A DNA stretch of 61,910 nucleotides from JANMDU01 sp031376455 (GCA_031376455.1 JANMDU010000042.1:1-61910); one strand, 5' to 3'. Counted from the stretch's first letter, positions 17,273 through 25,462 are shown. Notes: a model not told the origin generated them from the letters alone. Numbers and translations are program-made.

Positions 17273-17763
17273 TTCGCACCTGCCATTTTCAAGTTGCTCA
17301 AAAACGTCTCCACCGCTTGGGCTGAGAGCGCGCCCGGGCCATCGCTGCCTTGCGAGGGTTCGCCGTAAATTGCGGCTTGTGCGACATAGCGGCCATGCGC
17401 CACTTGCCGACTGTGCGTCGCTTTGTTACCGGCTTTCAAATCTTGTGCAATAGCCTGCAAACTGCCAGCCGCAACACTCGTCGGCGCTTCAACCAAGGAC
17501 ACCGCAAACATGGCCCCGCCTGATTCACAACCGGCCATGCTCATCTGCACCGCTTGCCCACCCAACTGCACAACACGCGTGCCTCGATCTGGCTTACAAG
17601 GAAGAAGTGCCGTCACGCCAGCTTGATCAAAGCCCACTTCGCGCCAATTAAAAGCAGGTGTACAGGCAGTCATGGCTACTGTACCCATCAAAATAACTAT
17701 TAAATTCATAGCGCTTTGCGCAGTAAATACGCCAGCTAAGCACTGTTTTTCTCTATTAAACAT
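17269..17763 (-). CDS. Putative lipoprotein of unknown function with a repeat-encoded leader
   Basis: A protein of about 164 residues. A lipobox VAMTAC ends a short hydrophobic stretch (MNLIVILMGTVAMTAC), and the mature part contains FNWREVGFD, a LLPCKPDRGTR segment and conserved cysteines, as in a lineage-restricted hypothetical lipoprotein family. The leader, from about residue 3 to 24 of the ATG-17763 form, is encoded by the dispersed repeat at 17694-17750; a later ATG at 17709 lies inside the repeat. Neither start has a strong Shine-Dalgarno sequence, and a TTG at 17778 is also possible. It is the first gene of the MFS/EIIA/HPr/EI operon. Confidence 0.75.
   Translation of the reverse strand: MFNREKQCLAGVFTAQSAMNLIVILMGTVAMTACTPAFNWREVGFDQAGVTALLPCKPDRGTRVVQLGGQAVQMSMAGCESGGAMFAVSLVEAPTSVAAGSLQAIAQDLKAGNKATHSRQVAHGRYVAQAAIYGEPSQGSDGPGALSAQAVETFLSNLKMAGAK
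17694..17750 (-). repeat. Dispersed palindromic repeat, orientation B on + (5' end of lipoprotein gene)
   Basis: AACTATTAAATTCATAGCGC, TTTGCGCAGTAAATACGCCAGC and TTAAGCA-like parts match the family. On the minus strand it is read as CLAGVFTAQSAMNLIVI, the leader of the lipoprotein. Confidence 0.8.
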
Positions 17764-17844
17764 GGTTTGATTATCCAAGATTGCGTTGATGACGGAAAAT
17801 ACATCTATTAGTCACCTTTGACACGTCTTTCAGAAGATCTTCTT

Positions 17845-18585
17845 ATGGCAAATTTCGTCTTAGTTCACGGCGCTTGGCATGGCGCATGGTGTTGGTCTCG
17901 CGTGCTGCCGCTGCTCAGGATGGGCGAGCACACAGCGCATGCCGTCACGCTGACTGGCGTGGGCGAGCGGGCGCATTTGCTATCGCGTGAGATCTCGCTG
18001 CAAACGCACATCACCGATGTCGTGAATCTGATTGAAGCGGAAGAGTTGAAAGATGTGGTTTTAGTCGGCCACAGCTATGCGGGCATGGTGGTCACGGGGG
18101 CGGCGGATCGCTTGCTCACGGCTGCACATCAGCTTCGCCATCTGGTGTATCTGGATGCCAGCGTGCCCAAGCCGGGCGAGGCTTGGGGCGATAAGCATCC
18201 CGAGGCCACTCGCATTGCTCGCGCTGCCGCCGCTGCGCTACAGCCGCTGAATGCGCTCACCCCACCCGATGCCAGCGTGTTTGGCTTGGAAGGCTCAGAT
18301 GCCGCATGGGTCAACCGCCGCCAAACGCCCCATCCTTTCGGGCCTTACACCGATCCGCTCCATTTCGACATGGTGCGCCTTGGTGCAGTGCCTCGCACCT
18401 TCATCGATTGCGTCAACCCACCTCTGGCCACGATCAACGCCAGCCGCGAACGCGCCAGAAGCGCCGCCACGTGGGATGGCTACTGGCTGCCCAACAGCGG
18501 CCTCGTGGTGATGAACACGGGGCATGATCCGATGGTGAGCGCACCGGCTGAATTGGCGCAAATTCTGTTGCGCTGTGCCGAGTAG
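17845..18585 (+). CDS. Alpha/beta hydrolase, plant methylesterase-like
   Basis: A 246-residue hydrolase. It starts MANFVLVHGAWHGAWCW, the oxyanion-hole segment of the salicylate-binding-protein/methylesterase group, and has the nucleophile elbow GHSYAGMV and a C-terminal catalytic histidine in NTGHDPM. The group hydrolyses small ester or cyanohydrin substrates; the real substrate is unknown. The ATG at 17845 is preferred over an in-frame TTG nine codons upstream because the former begins the conserved strand. It is divergent from the lipoprotein gene, and a thioredoxin-like gene follows within 5 bases. Confidence 0.87.
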   Translation: MANFVLVHGAWHGAWCWSRVLPLLRMGEHTAHAVTLTGVGERAHLLSREISLQTHITDVVNLIEAEELKDVVLVGHSYAGMVVTGAADRLLTAAHQLRHLVYLDASVPKPGEAWGDKHPEATRIARAAAAALQPLNALTPPDASVFGLEGSDAAWVNRRQTPHPFGPYTDPLHFDMVRLGAVPRTFIDCVNPPLATINASRERARSAATWDGYWLPNSGLVVMNTGHDPMVSAPAELAQILLRCAE

Positions 18586-18589
18586 AAGC

Positions 18590-19084
18590 ATGAGCACTCG
18601 CCGCGCGTTCACGCAGAATGCTATCTATTCAGTAGCACTCTGCGCTTATTCAGTGCCGGCAATCAGTCAGAATCGTCCTAAAAAGCCGCTTCTCCCCTTC
18701 CCCAGCGACCTCAGCGCCGCCGCGCGTCTGGCTGCGAAAGCCAATCAGCCGCTGGTGCTCATGGTCAGCCTGCCCGGTTGCCCGTGGTGTGAGCTATTGC
18801 GTAGAAATTATTTGCTTCCCATGGCCGCTGAGGGTTTGCCTGCCTTTGAATTCATGATTAATGAGCGCAGCCAGAAGCTGCAAGATTTCAAAGGCCAGAG
18901 CATCACGCCTGCTGCGCTCAGCGCGGCTCTAAAAGTCACAAACACCCCCACACTGCTATTCTTCAACCGCGACGGCCAAGAGATCGCGCCACGCATCGAA
19001 GGTGTGGCGTCGGCTGATTTCGTTGGTGCTGTGATTGATGAGCGCTTGGCGGCTGCACGCGAACGTATCAAAACAGCGTACTAA
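18590..19084 (+). CDS. Thioredoxin-like protein with repeat-encoded signal peptide
   Basis: A 164-residue predicted periplasmic protein. The thioredoxin-fold part has the CPWC redox motif (LPGCPWCELLRR), a cis-proline segment TNTPTLLFFNRDG and a C-terminal helix. The first 30 or so residues, MSTRRAFTQNAIYSVALCAY then SVPAIS, look like a signal peptide with a twin-Arg-type n-region and an A-x-S cleavage site. Nearly all of the hydrophobic part is encoded by the dispersed repeat (18620-18684). The ATG at 18590 follows the hydrolase stop by 4 bases. The redox partner is unknown. Confidence 0.78.
   Translation: MSTRRAFTQNAIYSVALCAYSVPAISQNRPKKPLLPFPSDLSAAARLAAKANQPLVLMVSLPGCPWCELLRRNYLLPMAAEGLPAFEFMINERSQKLQDFKGQSITPAALSAALKVTNTPTLLFFNRDGQEIAPRIEGVASADFVGAVIDERLAAARERIKTAY
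18620..18684 (-). repeat. Dispersed palindromic repeat, orientation B on + (signal peptide of thioredoxin-like protein)
   Basis: The parts are CTATCTATTCAGTAGC, ACTCTGCGCTTATTCAGTGC, CGGCAATCAGTCAGAATCG and CCTAAAAAG. Read on the plus strand it gives YSVALCAYSVPAISQNRPKK. Confidence 0.85.
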
Positions 19085-19151
19085 TTTAGCGTGCGTTCAC
19101 ACGGAGGTTGTGCTAATCTGATTGCCCTATAAGGGTTTTGAGGAGATAGAC

Positions 19152-20303
19152 ATGCCCGGATTACTGCCCAACATTGACCCCAGCGGTCTACTCGAATTTT
19201 CTGTCGTCTACACCGATCGCTCGCTCAATCACATGAGCCAGCAATTTGGCGGTGTGATGCGCGATATCTCCAGCATGCTGAAAACGGTTTACAACGCTCA
19301 CAGCGTCGCTCTGGTGCCTGGCAGCGGCACCTTCGGCATGGAATCTGTAGCGCGGCAGTTTGCGGCAGACCAACCTGTGATCATCATCCGCAACGGCTGG
19401 TTTTCCTACCGCTGGACGCAAATCATCGACACGGGCAAGCTCACCGCGCAGGCCACCGTGATGAAAGCCCGCCCCATCCGAGGCGGCGTGCAGCAGCCTT
19501 GGGCACCCGCTCCAATTCATGAGGTCGTCGCCAAAATCGCTGAACTCAAGCCCGCCGTCGTCTTCGCGCCCCACGTTGAGACCTCTGCTGGCATGGTCTT
19601 GCCCGATGACTATCTCAAACAAGTCGCTGATGCCGTGCATGCGGTGGGCGGCCTCTTCGTGCTCGACTGCATCGCATCTGGCGCGATGTGGGTCGATATG
19701 AAAACCACAGGCGTGGATGTGCTCATTTCAGCGCCACAAAAAGGCTGGAGCAGCTCGCCTTGCTGCGCCATGGTGATGATGAGCGAGCGAGCCCGCTCTA
19801 CTATTGATAGCACCACAAATAGCAGCTTTTCCGCCGATTTGAAGAAGTGGATACAAATCATGGAAACTTATGAGGGCGGCGCGCATGCTTATCACACCAC
19901 CATGCCCACCGATGCGCTCACACAATTGTGTGCTGTGATGAAAGAAACTCAAAGCTACGGCTTTGCCAAAGTGCGCCAAGAGCAAATCGATCTGGGCAAA
20001 AAAGTTCGCGCTCTCTTCGAATCGCGCGGCATCCAAAGCGTCGCTGCAGATGGCTTCAAAGCACCTGGTGTGGTGGTGAGCTATACCAACGATCCTGAAT
20101 TGCAATCCAGCAAAAAATTCCTTGCGCAAGGTTTGCAAACCGCTGCGGGCGTGCCCCTGCAATGCGACGAAGGGCCAGATTTCAAGACCTTCCGCATTGG
20201 CCTATTCGGTCTAGACAAATGGCACAACGTAGATCGCACGGTGGGGCATTTGGCGCATGCATTGGATATGCTGGGGATTGGGGAAGAGCGCAAGGCGGCT
20301 TGA
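19152..20303 (+). CDS. Class V aminotransferase (alanine/serine-glyoxylate type)
   Basis: A 383-residue PLP enzyme of fold type I, class V. It has the VPGSGTFGMES phosphate-binding segment, VFAPHVETSAGMV, an LDCIASGAMW aspartate region, and the lysine motif SAPQKGWSSSP. Members transfer amino groups from serine or alanine to glyoxylate, or act on related substrates such as phosphonates. The ATG at 19152 follows a good ribosome site, GAGGAG (19139-19144). It converges with the GlcD-like oxidase gene, which makes a glyoxylate/glycolate theme plausible, though the two are on opposite strands. Confidence 0.88.
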   Translation: MPGLLPNIDPSGLLEFSVVYTDRSLNHMSQQFGGVMRDISSMLKTVYNAHSVALVPGSGTFGMESVARQFAADQPVIIIRNGWFSYRWTQIIDTGKLTAQATVMKARPIRGGVQQPWAPAPIHEVVAKIAELKPAVVFAPHVETSAGMVLPDDYLKQVADAVHAVGGLFVLDCIASGAMWVDMKTTGVDVLISAPQKGWSSSPCCAMVMMSERARSTIDSTTNSSFSADLKKWIQIMETYEGGAHAYHTTMPTDALTQLCAVMKETQSYGFAKVRQEQIDLGKKVRALFESRGIQSVAADGFKAPGVVVSYTNDPELQSSKKFLAQGLQTAAGVPLQCDEGPDFKTFRIGLFGLDKWHNVDRTVGHLAHALDMLGIGEERKAA

Positions 20304-20442
20304 TTCCTGCGCGGCTTCGGCAGCGCTTGGGCTATCCCCCTCCGTGAATGTCCTCCGCCGGCTTCGCCGTCTCCCCCTTTATTTCACTGCGGGAGATTAC
20401 CCAACCGCAGCCGAGATCATTGGGTACTCCGAAATCTAATCC

Positions 20443-21936
20443 TCAGAACCTCGGCAAATCAGGATGCTTCACTTTGCCTGCGCGCACCAGCTCACGCCCA
20501 TACTCTGCACAGCGATTGAGGGTGGGGATCACCTTGCCCGGATTGAGCAAACCGCTTGGATCAAACGCCCGCTTGACGCCAAACATTTGCTCATTCTCTG
20601 CCGCGCTGAACTGCACGCACATCGAGTTGAGTTTTTCTACGCCCACACCATGCTCGCCTGTGACCGTGCCGCCCATCGCCACGCTGGTTTCTAAAATTTC
20701 TGCGCCGAAGAGCTCGCAGCGGCGAAGTTGATCTGCGTCGTTCGCATCAAACAAAATCAGAGGATGCAAATTGCCATCACCTGCGTGGAAAACATTGGCG
20801 CAGCGGAGTTGATATTTCTTTTCCATCTCGGCAATGGCCAGCAAAATATCAGCGAGGCGCTTGCGCGGAATGGTACTGTCCATGCACATGTAATCGGGGC
20901 TCATGCGGCCGCTGGCGGGGAAGGCATTTTTGCGACCGCTCCAGAATTTCAAGCGCTCAGCCTCATCTTTGCTCACTACAACTTTAGTAGCACCCGACGC
21001 AGATAATACGCCGGCCATCCGGCCTATTTCCTCTTCAACTTCTTCGGGCGTACCATCTGATTCACACAGCAAAATCGCCTCAGCATCGAGGTCGTAGCCC
21101 GCATGCACAAAATCTTCTACTGCTGCCGTCATCGGCTTGTCCATCATCTCCAAGCCTGCGGGAATGATGCCGGCCGCAATCACGGCGGCTACTGCATCGC
21201 CGGCTTTGCGCAAATCATCGAAGCTAGCCATGATGCAGCGCGCCAGTTGCGGCTTGGGCGTTAGCTTGACGGTAACCTCGGTGGTGATCGCCAGCATGCC
21301 TTCAGAGCCAACGATGAGTGGCAATAAATCCAAGCCCGCGCAATCTAACGCATCCGAGCCAAACTCCACGCTCTCACCTTCAATCGTGAAGCCTTTGACC
21401 TTCATCACATTGTGCAAGGTGAGCCCATATTTCAAGCAGTGCACACCACCTGAGTTTTCTGCCACATTGCCGCCAATCGTGCAGGCGATTTGGCTGCTTG
21501 GATCAGGCGCGTAATACAAACCATGCTGCGCCACAGCTTCGCTGATGGCCAAATTGCGCACACCGCATTGCACAACCGCCGTGCGGCTGTACTTGTCAAT
21601 CTTGAGTATTTTGTTGAATTTCGCCAGAGACAATGTCACACCCAGCGCGTGCGGCATCGCCCCGCCCGAGAGCCCCGTACCCGCGCCGCGCGCCACCACG
21701 GGCACTTGCAACTCATGGCAAATTTTGAGCACAGCAGCAATCTGCGCATACGTTTCAGGCAACACCACGCACAGTGGGCGCTGGCGGTAAGCCGTCAAAC
21801 CATCGCATTCATACGGCGTGGTGTCTTCTTGCGAATGAAGGATGGCATGTTTAGGCAAAACGACCTCTAGCCGACGAATAATCTGCGCGAGGCGCTCTGC
21901 TTTTTGTAGCAAATGAGTTGAAACGGGTGCATTCAT
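20443..21936 (-). CDS. FAD-linked oxidase, glycolate/D-lactate oxidase GlcD-like
   Basis: A 497-residue flavoprotein of the vanillyl-alcohol oxidase superfamily. The FAD-binding PCMH domain is near residues 55-235, with PVVARGAGTGLSGGAMPH and the DPSSQIACTIGGNVAENSGG motif. The C-terminal cap has a FHAGDGNLHPLI substrate and metal site and a TVTGEHGVGVEK segment. This fits GlcD, the catalytic subunit of glycolate oxidase, or a D-2-hydroxyacid dehydrogenase. glcE and glcF do not follow here. The ATG at 21936 is taken as start. The gene lies 14 bases after the enolase-superfamily gene, suggesting co-transcription. Confidence 0.9.
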   Translation of the reverse strand: MNAPVSTHLLQKAERLAQIIRRLEVVLPKHAILHSQEDTTPYECDGLTAYRQRPLCVVLPETYAQIAAVLKICHELQVPVVARGAGTGLSGGAMPHALGVTLSLAKFNKILKIDKYSRTAVVQCGVRNLAISEAVAQHGLYYAPDPSSQIACTIGGNVAENSGGVHCLKYGLTLHNVMKVKGFTIEGESVEFGSDALDCAGLDLLPLIVGSEGMLAITTEVTVKLTPKPQLARCIMASFDDLRKAGDAVAAVIAAGIIPAGLEMMDKPMTAAVEDFVHAGYDLDAEAILLCESDGTPEEVEEEIGRMAGVLSASGATKVVVSKDEAERLKFWSGRKNAFPASGRMSPDYMCMDSTIPRKRLADILLAIAEMEKKYQLRCANVFHAGDGNLHPLILFDANDADQLRRCELFGAEILETSVAMGGTVTGEHGVGVEKLNSMCVQFSAAENEQMFGVKRAFDPSGLLNPGKVIPTLNRCAEYGRELVRAGKVKHPDLPRF

Positions 21937-21950
21937 GGTGTGTGTTTCTT

Positions 21951-23021
21951 TCAAACAGTGTAGCGCTGCACAGCAGCTTCATCAAAGCGAATGCCGCTGC
22001 CGGGATCGGTGCTAACTTGCGCCAAGCCATTTTCAATGCGTAAAGGCTCTTTCAAAATCGGATTCCACCAATCAGCGTATTCCAGCCAATGCGCCATGGG
22101 CGTGGCGCAGAGCAAATGCGCACTGATCTCTGGCCAGAGGTGATTGGACACAGGCACGCCATAGACTGAGGCCATCGCAGCAATCTGCTGCCAGCCCGTC
22201 ACGCCGCCGCACTTCATGACATCCGGCATCACCAGCTCACGCACACCCGCATTGAACGCATGCCGAAAATCCAGCGGACCCCACCAGTTCTCACCGGCTT
22301 GCAGCGGCGTGCGCGTGATCTGCGCAAGTTGCACAAAGGCGGCGTAATCGTGCGCGAGCACAGGCTCTTCAATCCAGGTCAGTCCTTCTGCATCTAGCGC
22401 AGTCAAGCGCTGCGCTGCATCGAGTGGCAAAAGCGATTGGTTGTAATCGACCATGATCGCTACATCTGGCCCCACGGCTTGCCGCATCGCGCGGACGGTG
22501 GCGATGTCTTCTGCCAACGTGTGATAACCAATTTTGGCCTTCACGCCGAGGAAGCCTAGCTTCGCCCAGCTCTCAGCCACTTTCGCTGAACCGATAGCGC
22601 CGTCATAGCCCACCGCGCCATACGCCTTAATCGGCTTAGGCTGCGCGCCGAGCAGCGCATGTAATGGCAGTTGCTGCGCATGCGCCTGTGCATCCCACAG
22701 CGCCATATCAATCCCCGATAGCGCCATGCCCACTATGCCTTGTGTACCGAGCAATCGAAAGCGCGCATGCAAGCTTTGCCATAGGCTCGCAGGCGCCAGC
22801 TCCTGCCCCACAATCATTTCCTCCATGCCTTTGAGCAATTCAGCAGCTGGCTTGAGCGCCACAGGCGTATAGGTGAACAAAATGCTCTGCCCTTTTACAC
22901 CAGCATCGGTGCTCACCGTGATCAAGACCAAAGGCGAAGAAGCCACCACGCCAGAAGCTGTGCGGTGCGGCTCGGGCAGGGGAACGAGAACGGTTTGAAT
23001 ATCGAGCACGGTGATTTTCAT
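21951..23021 (-). CDS. Enolase-superfamily enzyme, mandelate racemase/muconate lactonizing family
   Basis: A 356-residue enzyme with the capping-domain N-terminus MKITVLDIQTVLVPLPEP and the barrel catalytic groups of the mandelate racemase subgroup: GVKAKIG (KxK), metal ligands in MVDYNQS, WIEEPV and AGENWWG, and a histidine in PVSNHLWPE. The reaction is probably racemisation or dehydration of a hydroxy acid. With the GlcD-like oxidase downstream it suggests a 2-hydroxyacid path. The start is taken at the ATG at 23021; an upstream frame is open but not conserved. A candidate LysR site sits 58 bases upstream. Confidence 0.9.
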   Translation of the reverse strand: MKITVLDIQTVLVPLPEPHRTASGVVASSPLVLITVSTDAGVKGQSILFTYTPVALKPAAELLKGMEEMIVGQELAPASLWQSLHARFRLLGTQGIVGMALSGIDMALWDAQAHAQQLPLHALLGAQPKPIKAYGAVGYDGAIGSAKVAESWAKLGFLGVKAKIGYHTLAEDIATVRAMRQAVGPDVAIMVDYNQSLLPLDAAQRLTALDAEGLTWIEEPVLAHDYAAFVQLAQITRTPLQAGENWWGPLDFRHAFNAGVRELVMPDVMKCGGVTGWQQIAAMASVYGVPVSNHLWPEISAHLLCATPMAHWLEYADWWNPILKEPLRIENGLAQVSTDPGSGIRFDEAAVQRYTV

Positions 23022-23078
23022 GGCTCTTAGATTGTGCGGTAGCCACTGCGTTTTGCCTAGATAACGCAAGATGCTTCG

Positions 23079-23095
23079 CATGAAATCTGCTCATG
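23079..23095. promoter_or_regulatory. Candidate LysR operator (CATGA-N7-TCATG)
   Basis: An inverted repeat with a T-N11-A core lies upstream of the mandelate-racemase-like gene. It resembles the 9553-9569 site. The LysR gene at 23220-24092 is the likely partner. Confidence 0.45.
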
Positions 23096-23160
23096 CAGCA
23101 TTTGAAAAAAAAGCGCGTGCAGCCAGTTGCCATGTTGTCAAGCAAACACTGATTACGCAG

Positions 23161-23227
23161 ATACTATAAATTCAATAGCATTCTGCGCTTATTCCATGCC
23201 GGCTACTTACCATTTTTGCTTAAAAAA
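23161..23227 (-). repeat. Dispersed palindromic repeat, orientation B on + (intergenic, LysR 3' end)
   Basis: This full-length copy has parts ACTATAAATTCAATAGCATT, CTGCGCTTATTCCATGCC, GGCTACTTACC and TTTTTGCTTAAAAAA. It lies between the LysR gene and the racemase gene and overlaps the last few codons of LysR. Confidence 0.85.
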
Positions 23228-24092
23228 TACAAACTTTTTTGACCCACTCGGTAAACGCCGCCACCTCCCAGCGATCAAGCGATCCGGTACGCCAGCAGAG
23301 GTAGTGCGCATGCGGGCTGGGCACATCTTCATCAAATAAACGCTCCAGCGAACCATTGGCAAGCCATGGTGCACCGAGCTGAAGTCGCACCAGCGCCACG
23401 CCCATGCCAACGGCGGCTGCATCGCACATCAGGCCAATGTCGTTAAAGCTGGAGCCATCCAGCGGCTCAGGCCAATCGAGCTGATGCGCCGCAAACCAAG
23501 TGCGCCATGGCTCAAGCGGACTGCGCAGCAACTTGGCTTTTTCTAAGTCTTGTATCGATTCAAAAGGTCCTTGGCTTCTAATGTAGGTGGGCGATGCCAG
23601 CGGTGTCACTTTATCTTTAAACAAACACACATGCTCTACATCTGCATAGCGTCCCGTGCCAAAGCGAATTGTTAAATCCGCGTCTTCGGCTACCACGTCC
23701 AACAGTGGAATGCTCACCTGCAGCGTCAGATCAATTTCCGGATATGCATCGGTAAAGCTTTTCAGGCGCGGCATGAGAATCGAGCGTGCGAATGTGGGGG
23801 TGACAGCCACACGCAATTTACGTTTACCCTGCTGCGCCTCATTGCTCGGAAATTTTTGCAGCGACAACAATCCCTCGCGCACATGCGCGAGATACTCGCT
23901 GCCTTCGGTCGTCAGAGAAAAATCCGCCCGGCCAAAGAGCTTTGCGCCCAACAATTCTTCCAGCTGCCGCACCCGATGGCTCACCGCGCTGGGTGTGACG
24001 CATTGCTCCTCTGCTGCTTGCGTGACGCTACGCAAGCGAGCCAGCGCTTCAAAGGTCAACAGGCATTGAATCGGAGGGATACGTGCGCTCAT
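23220..24092 (-). CDS. LysR-type transcriptional regulator (GcvA-like)
   Basis: A 290-residue regulator with an N-terminal helix-turn-helix (LLTFEALARLRSVTQAAEEQ, then TPSAVSHRVRQLEELLG) and a two-lobed effector domain. It belongs to the GcvA-like group. The C-terminus is partly encoded by the end of a dispersed repeat, so the last few residues (KKVCIF) may have been replaced. It precedes the racemase and oxidase genes on the same strand and probably controls them. The gene starts 16 bases after the cNMP-binding protein stop. Confidence 0.9.
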   Translation of the reverse strand: MSARIPPIQCLLTFEALARLRSVTQAAEEQCVTPSAVSHRVRQLEELLGAKLFGRADFSLTTEGSEYLAHVREGLLSLQKFPSNEAQQGKRKLRVAVTPTFARSILMPRLKSFTDAYPEIDLTLQVSIPLLDVVAEDADLTIRFGTGRYADVEHVCLFKDKVTPLASPTYIRSQGPFESIQDLEKAKLLRSPLEPWRTWFAAHQLDWPEPLDGSSFNDIGLMCDAAAVGMGVALVRLQLGAPWLANGSLERLFDEDVPSPHAHYLCWRTGSLDRWEVAAFTEWVKKVCIF

Positions 24093-24108
24093 TGTGGTGC
24101 GCGCCAGT

Positions 24109-24813
24109 CTATAAATCTGCGAAGTTAGTTTTCGCTTTATTCAGGCGTCTGGCAATCGCTGGGCCATCCTGCCCCGTCAACCCAGTCTTGAGTAAATGCA
24201 GCGCATCCAATGACATGGGTTCAGTTGCCTCAAACGCTGGCTTTGCTTTGCTGACCGACCTATTCGTCGGCTGAGCGTCCATCAATGTATAGACCTCTTT
24301 GTGCAGCACATCATTGAGCTGCATGAAGCGCTTGAGCTTGGTGGTCGTTTCAGCGATTCGGTCTGCCATTCGACTGGCAACGACAAGGAGGAATTGACTG
24401 GCAAGTGTTGGCTCATTTTTCATCATTTGCGCCAAGGAATCTAGGGACATCACTGCAACCGCGACGTCCGTGATTGCCACACAGCTTGCAGTACGCCCAC
24501 CCCCCTTGAACATCGCAACCTCACCAAGCAAACTACCAGCGCCGATGACGTAAAGAGTCTGCGCCTGCGAGCTGATGCCCATTTTGCACTCCGCCCTGAC
24601 TTCACCGTCTAATACGATCATCAGAAAATCCACGTTATTTTTGTCGTTCTCACGTAAAAATACACTGCCTTCCTTGATGCGTTTGGGTCGCATATAGGCG
24701 ATGACTTTCAGAGCCTCGTCTAAACTAAAACTGCCCAAAATCGTCTTGGTCATCAGCAACCGAGCCGCATCCTTCTCAGAGATTCTCGGCGCTGCATCAA
24801 TATCGTTGGGCAT
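24109..24813 (-). CDS. Cyclic-nucleotide-binding domain protein without DNA-binding domain
   Basis: A 234-residue protein. Residues about 25-150 form a cNMP-binding (Crp-like) beta-barrel with the phosphate-binding-cassette-like segment GSLLGEVAMFKGGGRTASCVA. The C-terminal part is a helix plus an Ala/Lys-rich tail, with no helix-turn-helix, so it is unlikely to bind DNA directly. The usual Arg in the cassette is present as GGGRTASC. The role may be signalling to a partner protein. It follows the atp terminator on the same strand. Confidence 0.78.
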   Translation of the reverse strand: MPNDIDAAPRISEKDAARLLMTKTILGSFSLDEALKVIAYMRPKRIKEGSVFLRENDKNNVDFLMIVLDGEVRAECKMGISSQAQTLYVIGAGSLLGEVAMFKGGGRTASCVAITDVAVAVMSLDSLAQMMKNEPTLASQFLLVVASRMADRIAETTTKLKRFMQLNDVLHKEVYTLMDAQPTNRSVSKAKPAFEATEPMSLDALHLLKTGLTGQDGPAIARRLNKAKTNFADL

Positions 24814-24841
24814 CGTTACATTCTATTGTGATTCGTGACAA

Positions 24842-24876
24842 CCAAAAAAAGCCTTCCATGTTCCCATGCAAGGCTT
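24842..24876 (-). terminator. Rho-independent terminator of the atp operon
   Basis: Read on the minus strand, AAGCCTTGCATG pairs with CATGGAAGGCTT across a short loop and is followed by TTTTTTT (24844-24850). The stem is 12 bp with one mismatch. It lies 40 bases after the atpC stop. Confidence 0.9.
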
Positions 24877-24900
24877 GTTCGAAGTCGAAGGCTAGCGTTG

Positions 24901-24924
24901 CCGCTACCGCTATCGCTACCGCTT
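24901..24924. repeat. Short tandem hexamer (CCGCTA-type, four units)
   Basis: CCGCTA, CCGCTA, TCGCTA and CCGCTT run across the atpC stop codon and its 3' flank. Being six bases long, unit changes would not shift the frame. Confidence 0.7.
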
Positions 24925-25332
24925 CTGGCGGAATTTGCGTAAAGCCGCAAGCTGTGCTGCCATGATAGCTAGCTCGCCCTGGGCTTTGGCCAAATCGAGC
25001 TCACCCTTCGCGTTTTTCAATGCTTCTTCAGCGGCTTGGCGAGCGGTATTTGCTTTGGCTTCGTCAAGATCGTCGCCGCGAATGGCGGTATCGGACAAGA
25101 CCGTGACACAGCCGGGTTGCACTTCGAGAATGCCACCAGCCACGAAGACAAACTCTTCGCTACCATCGGCTTTTTCAATGCGCACCGAGCCTGCCTTGAT
25201 GCGGGTGATCAGCGGCGTGTGGCGTGGGTAAATGCCCAACTCGCCTGCTTCGCCCGGCAAAGCCACGAACTTGGCTTCACCCGAGAAGATCAACTGCTCG
25301 GCACTGACCACATCAACGTGAATGGTGCTCAT
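24916..25332 (-). CDS. atpC: F1Fo ATP synthase subunit epsilon
   Basis: A 138-residue subunit. The N-terminal beta-sandwich covers about residues 1-85 (VDVVSAEQLIFSGEAKFV, PGEAGELGIYPRHTPL) and is followed by a C-terminal helical hairpin rich in Ala, Glu and Lys that can inhibit ATP hydrolysis. It is part of the central rotor stalk. It is separated from atpD by a 130-bp gap with a hairpin (25406-25424). It is the last gene of the operon, before a clear terminator. Confidence 0.97.
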   Translation of the reverse strand: MSTIHVDVVSAEQLIFSGEAKFVALPGEAGELGIYPRHTPLITRIKAGSVRIEKADGSEEFVFVAGGILEVQPGCVTVLSDTAIRGDDLDEAKANTARQAAEEALKNAKGELDLAKAQGELAIMAAQLAALRKFRQKR

Positions 25333-25405
25333 GTTTAATTCCTAAAAAAGTTGAAATTGGTTGTGGAAAGCAAGCGATGGACTGTCAGACTAGACGGAGC
25401 GCACA

Positions 25406-25424
25406 GCTGTACGAATAGTACAGC
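25406..25424 (-). other. Intercistronic hairpin between atpD and atpC
   Basis: GCTGTAC and GTACAGC form a perfect 7-bp stem with a GAATA loop. It has no U-tract, so it is more likely an RNA stability or processing element than a terminator. Confidence 0.55.
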
Positions 25425-25462
25425 GAGCACTCCAACGACGTATGGCAGATCATCACGCCGCT

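Noticed and set aside
19795..19830. CTACTATTGATAGCACCACAAATAGC in the class V aminotransferase as a repeat copy
   Set aside because: Only the AT-rich end is similar and the core is missing; too short to support.
20976..21030. Dispersed-repeat-like sequence in the GlcD-like gene (TAGCACCCGACGCAGATAATACGCCGGCC)
   Set aside because: The encoded AGVLSASGATKVVVSKDE aligns without a gap to ordinary GlcD proteins (xSGAT/SxxxxSKDEAERL), so the likeness is probably chance or codon bias. A gap relative to close relatives would change this.
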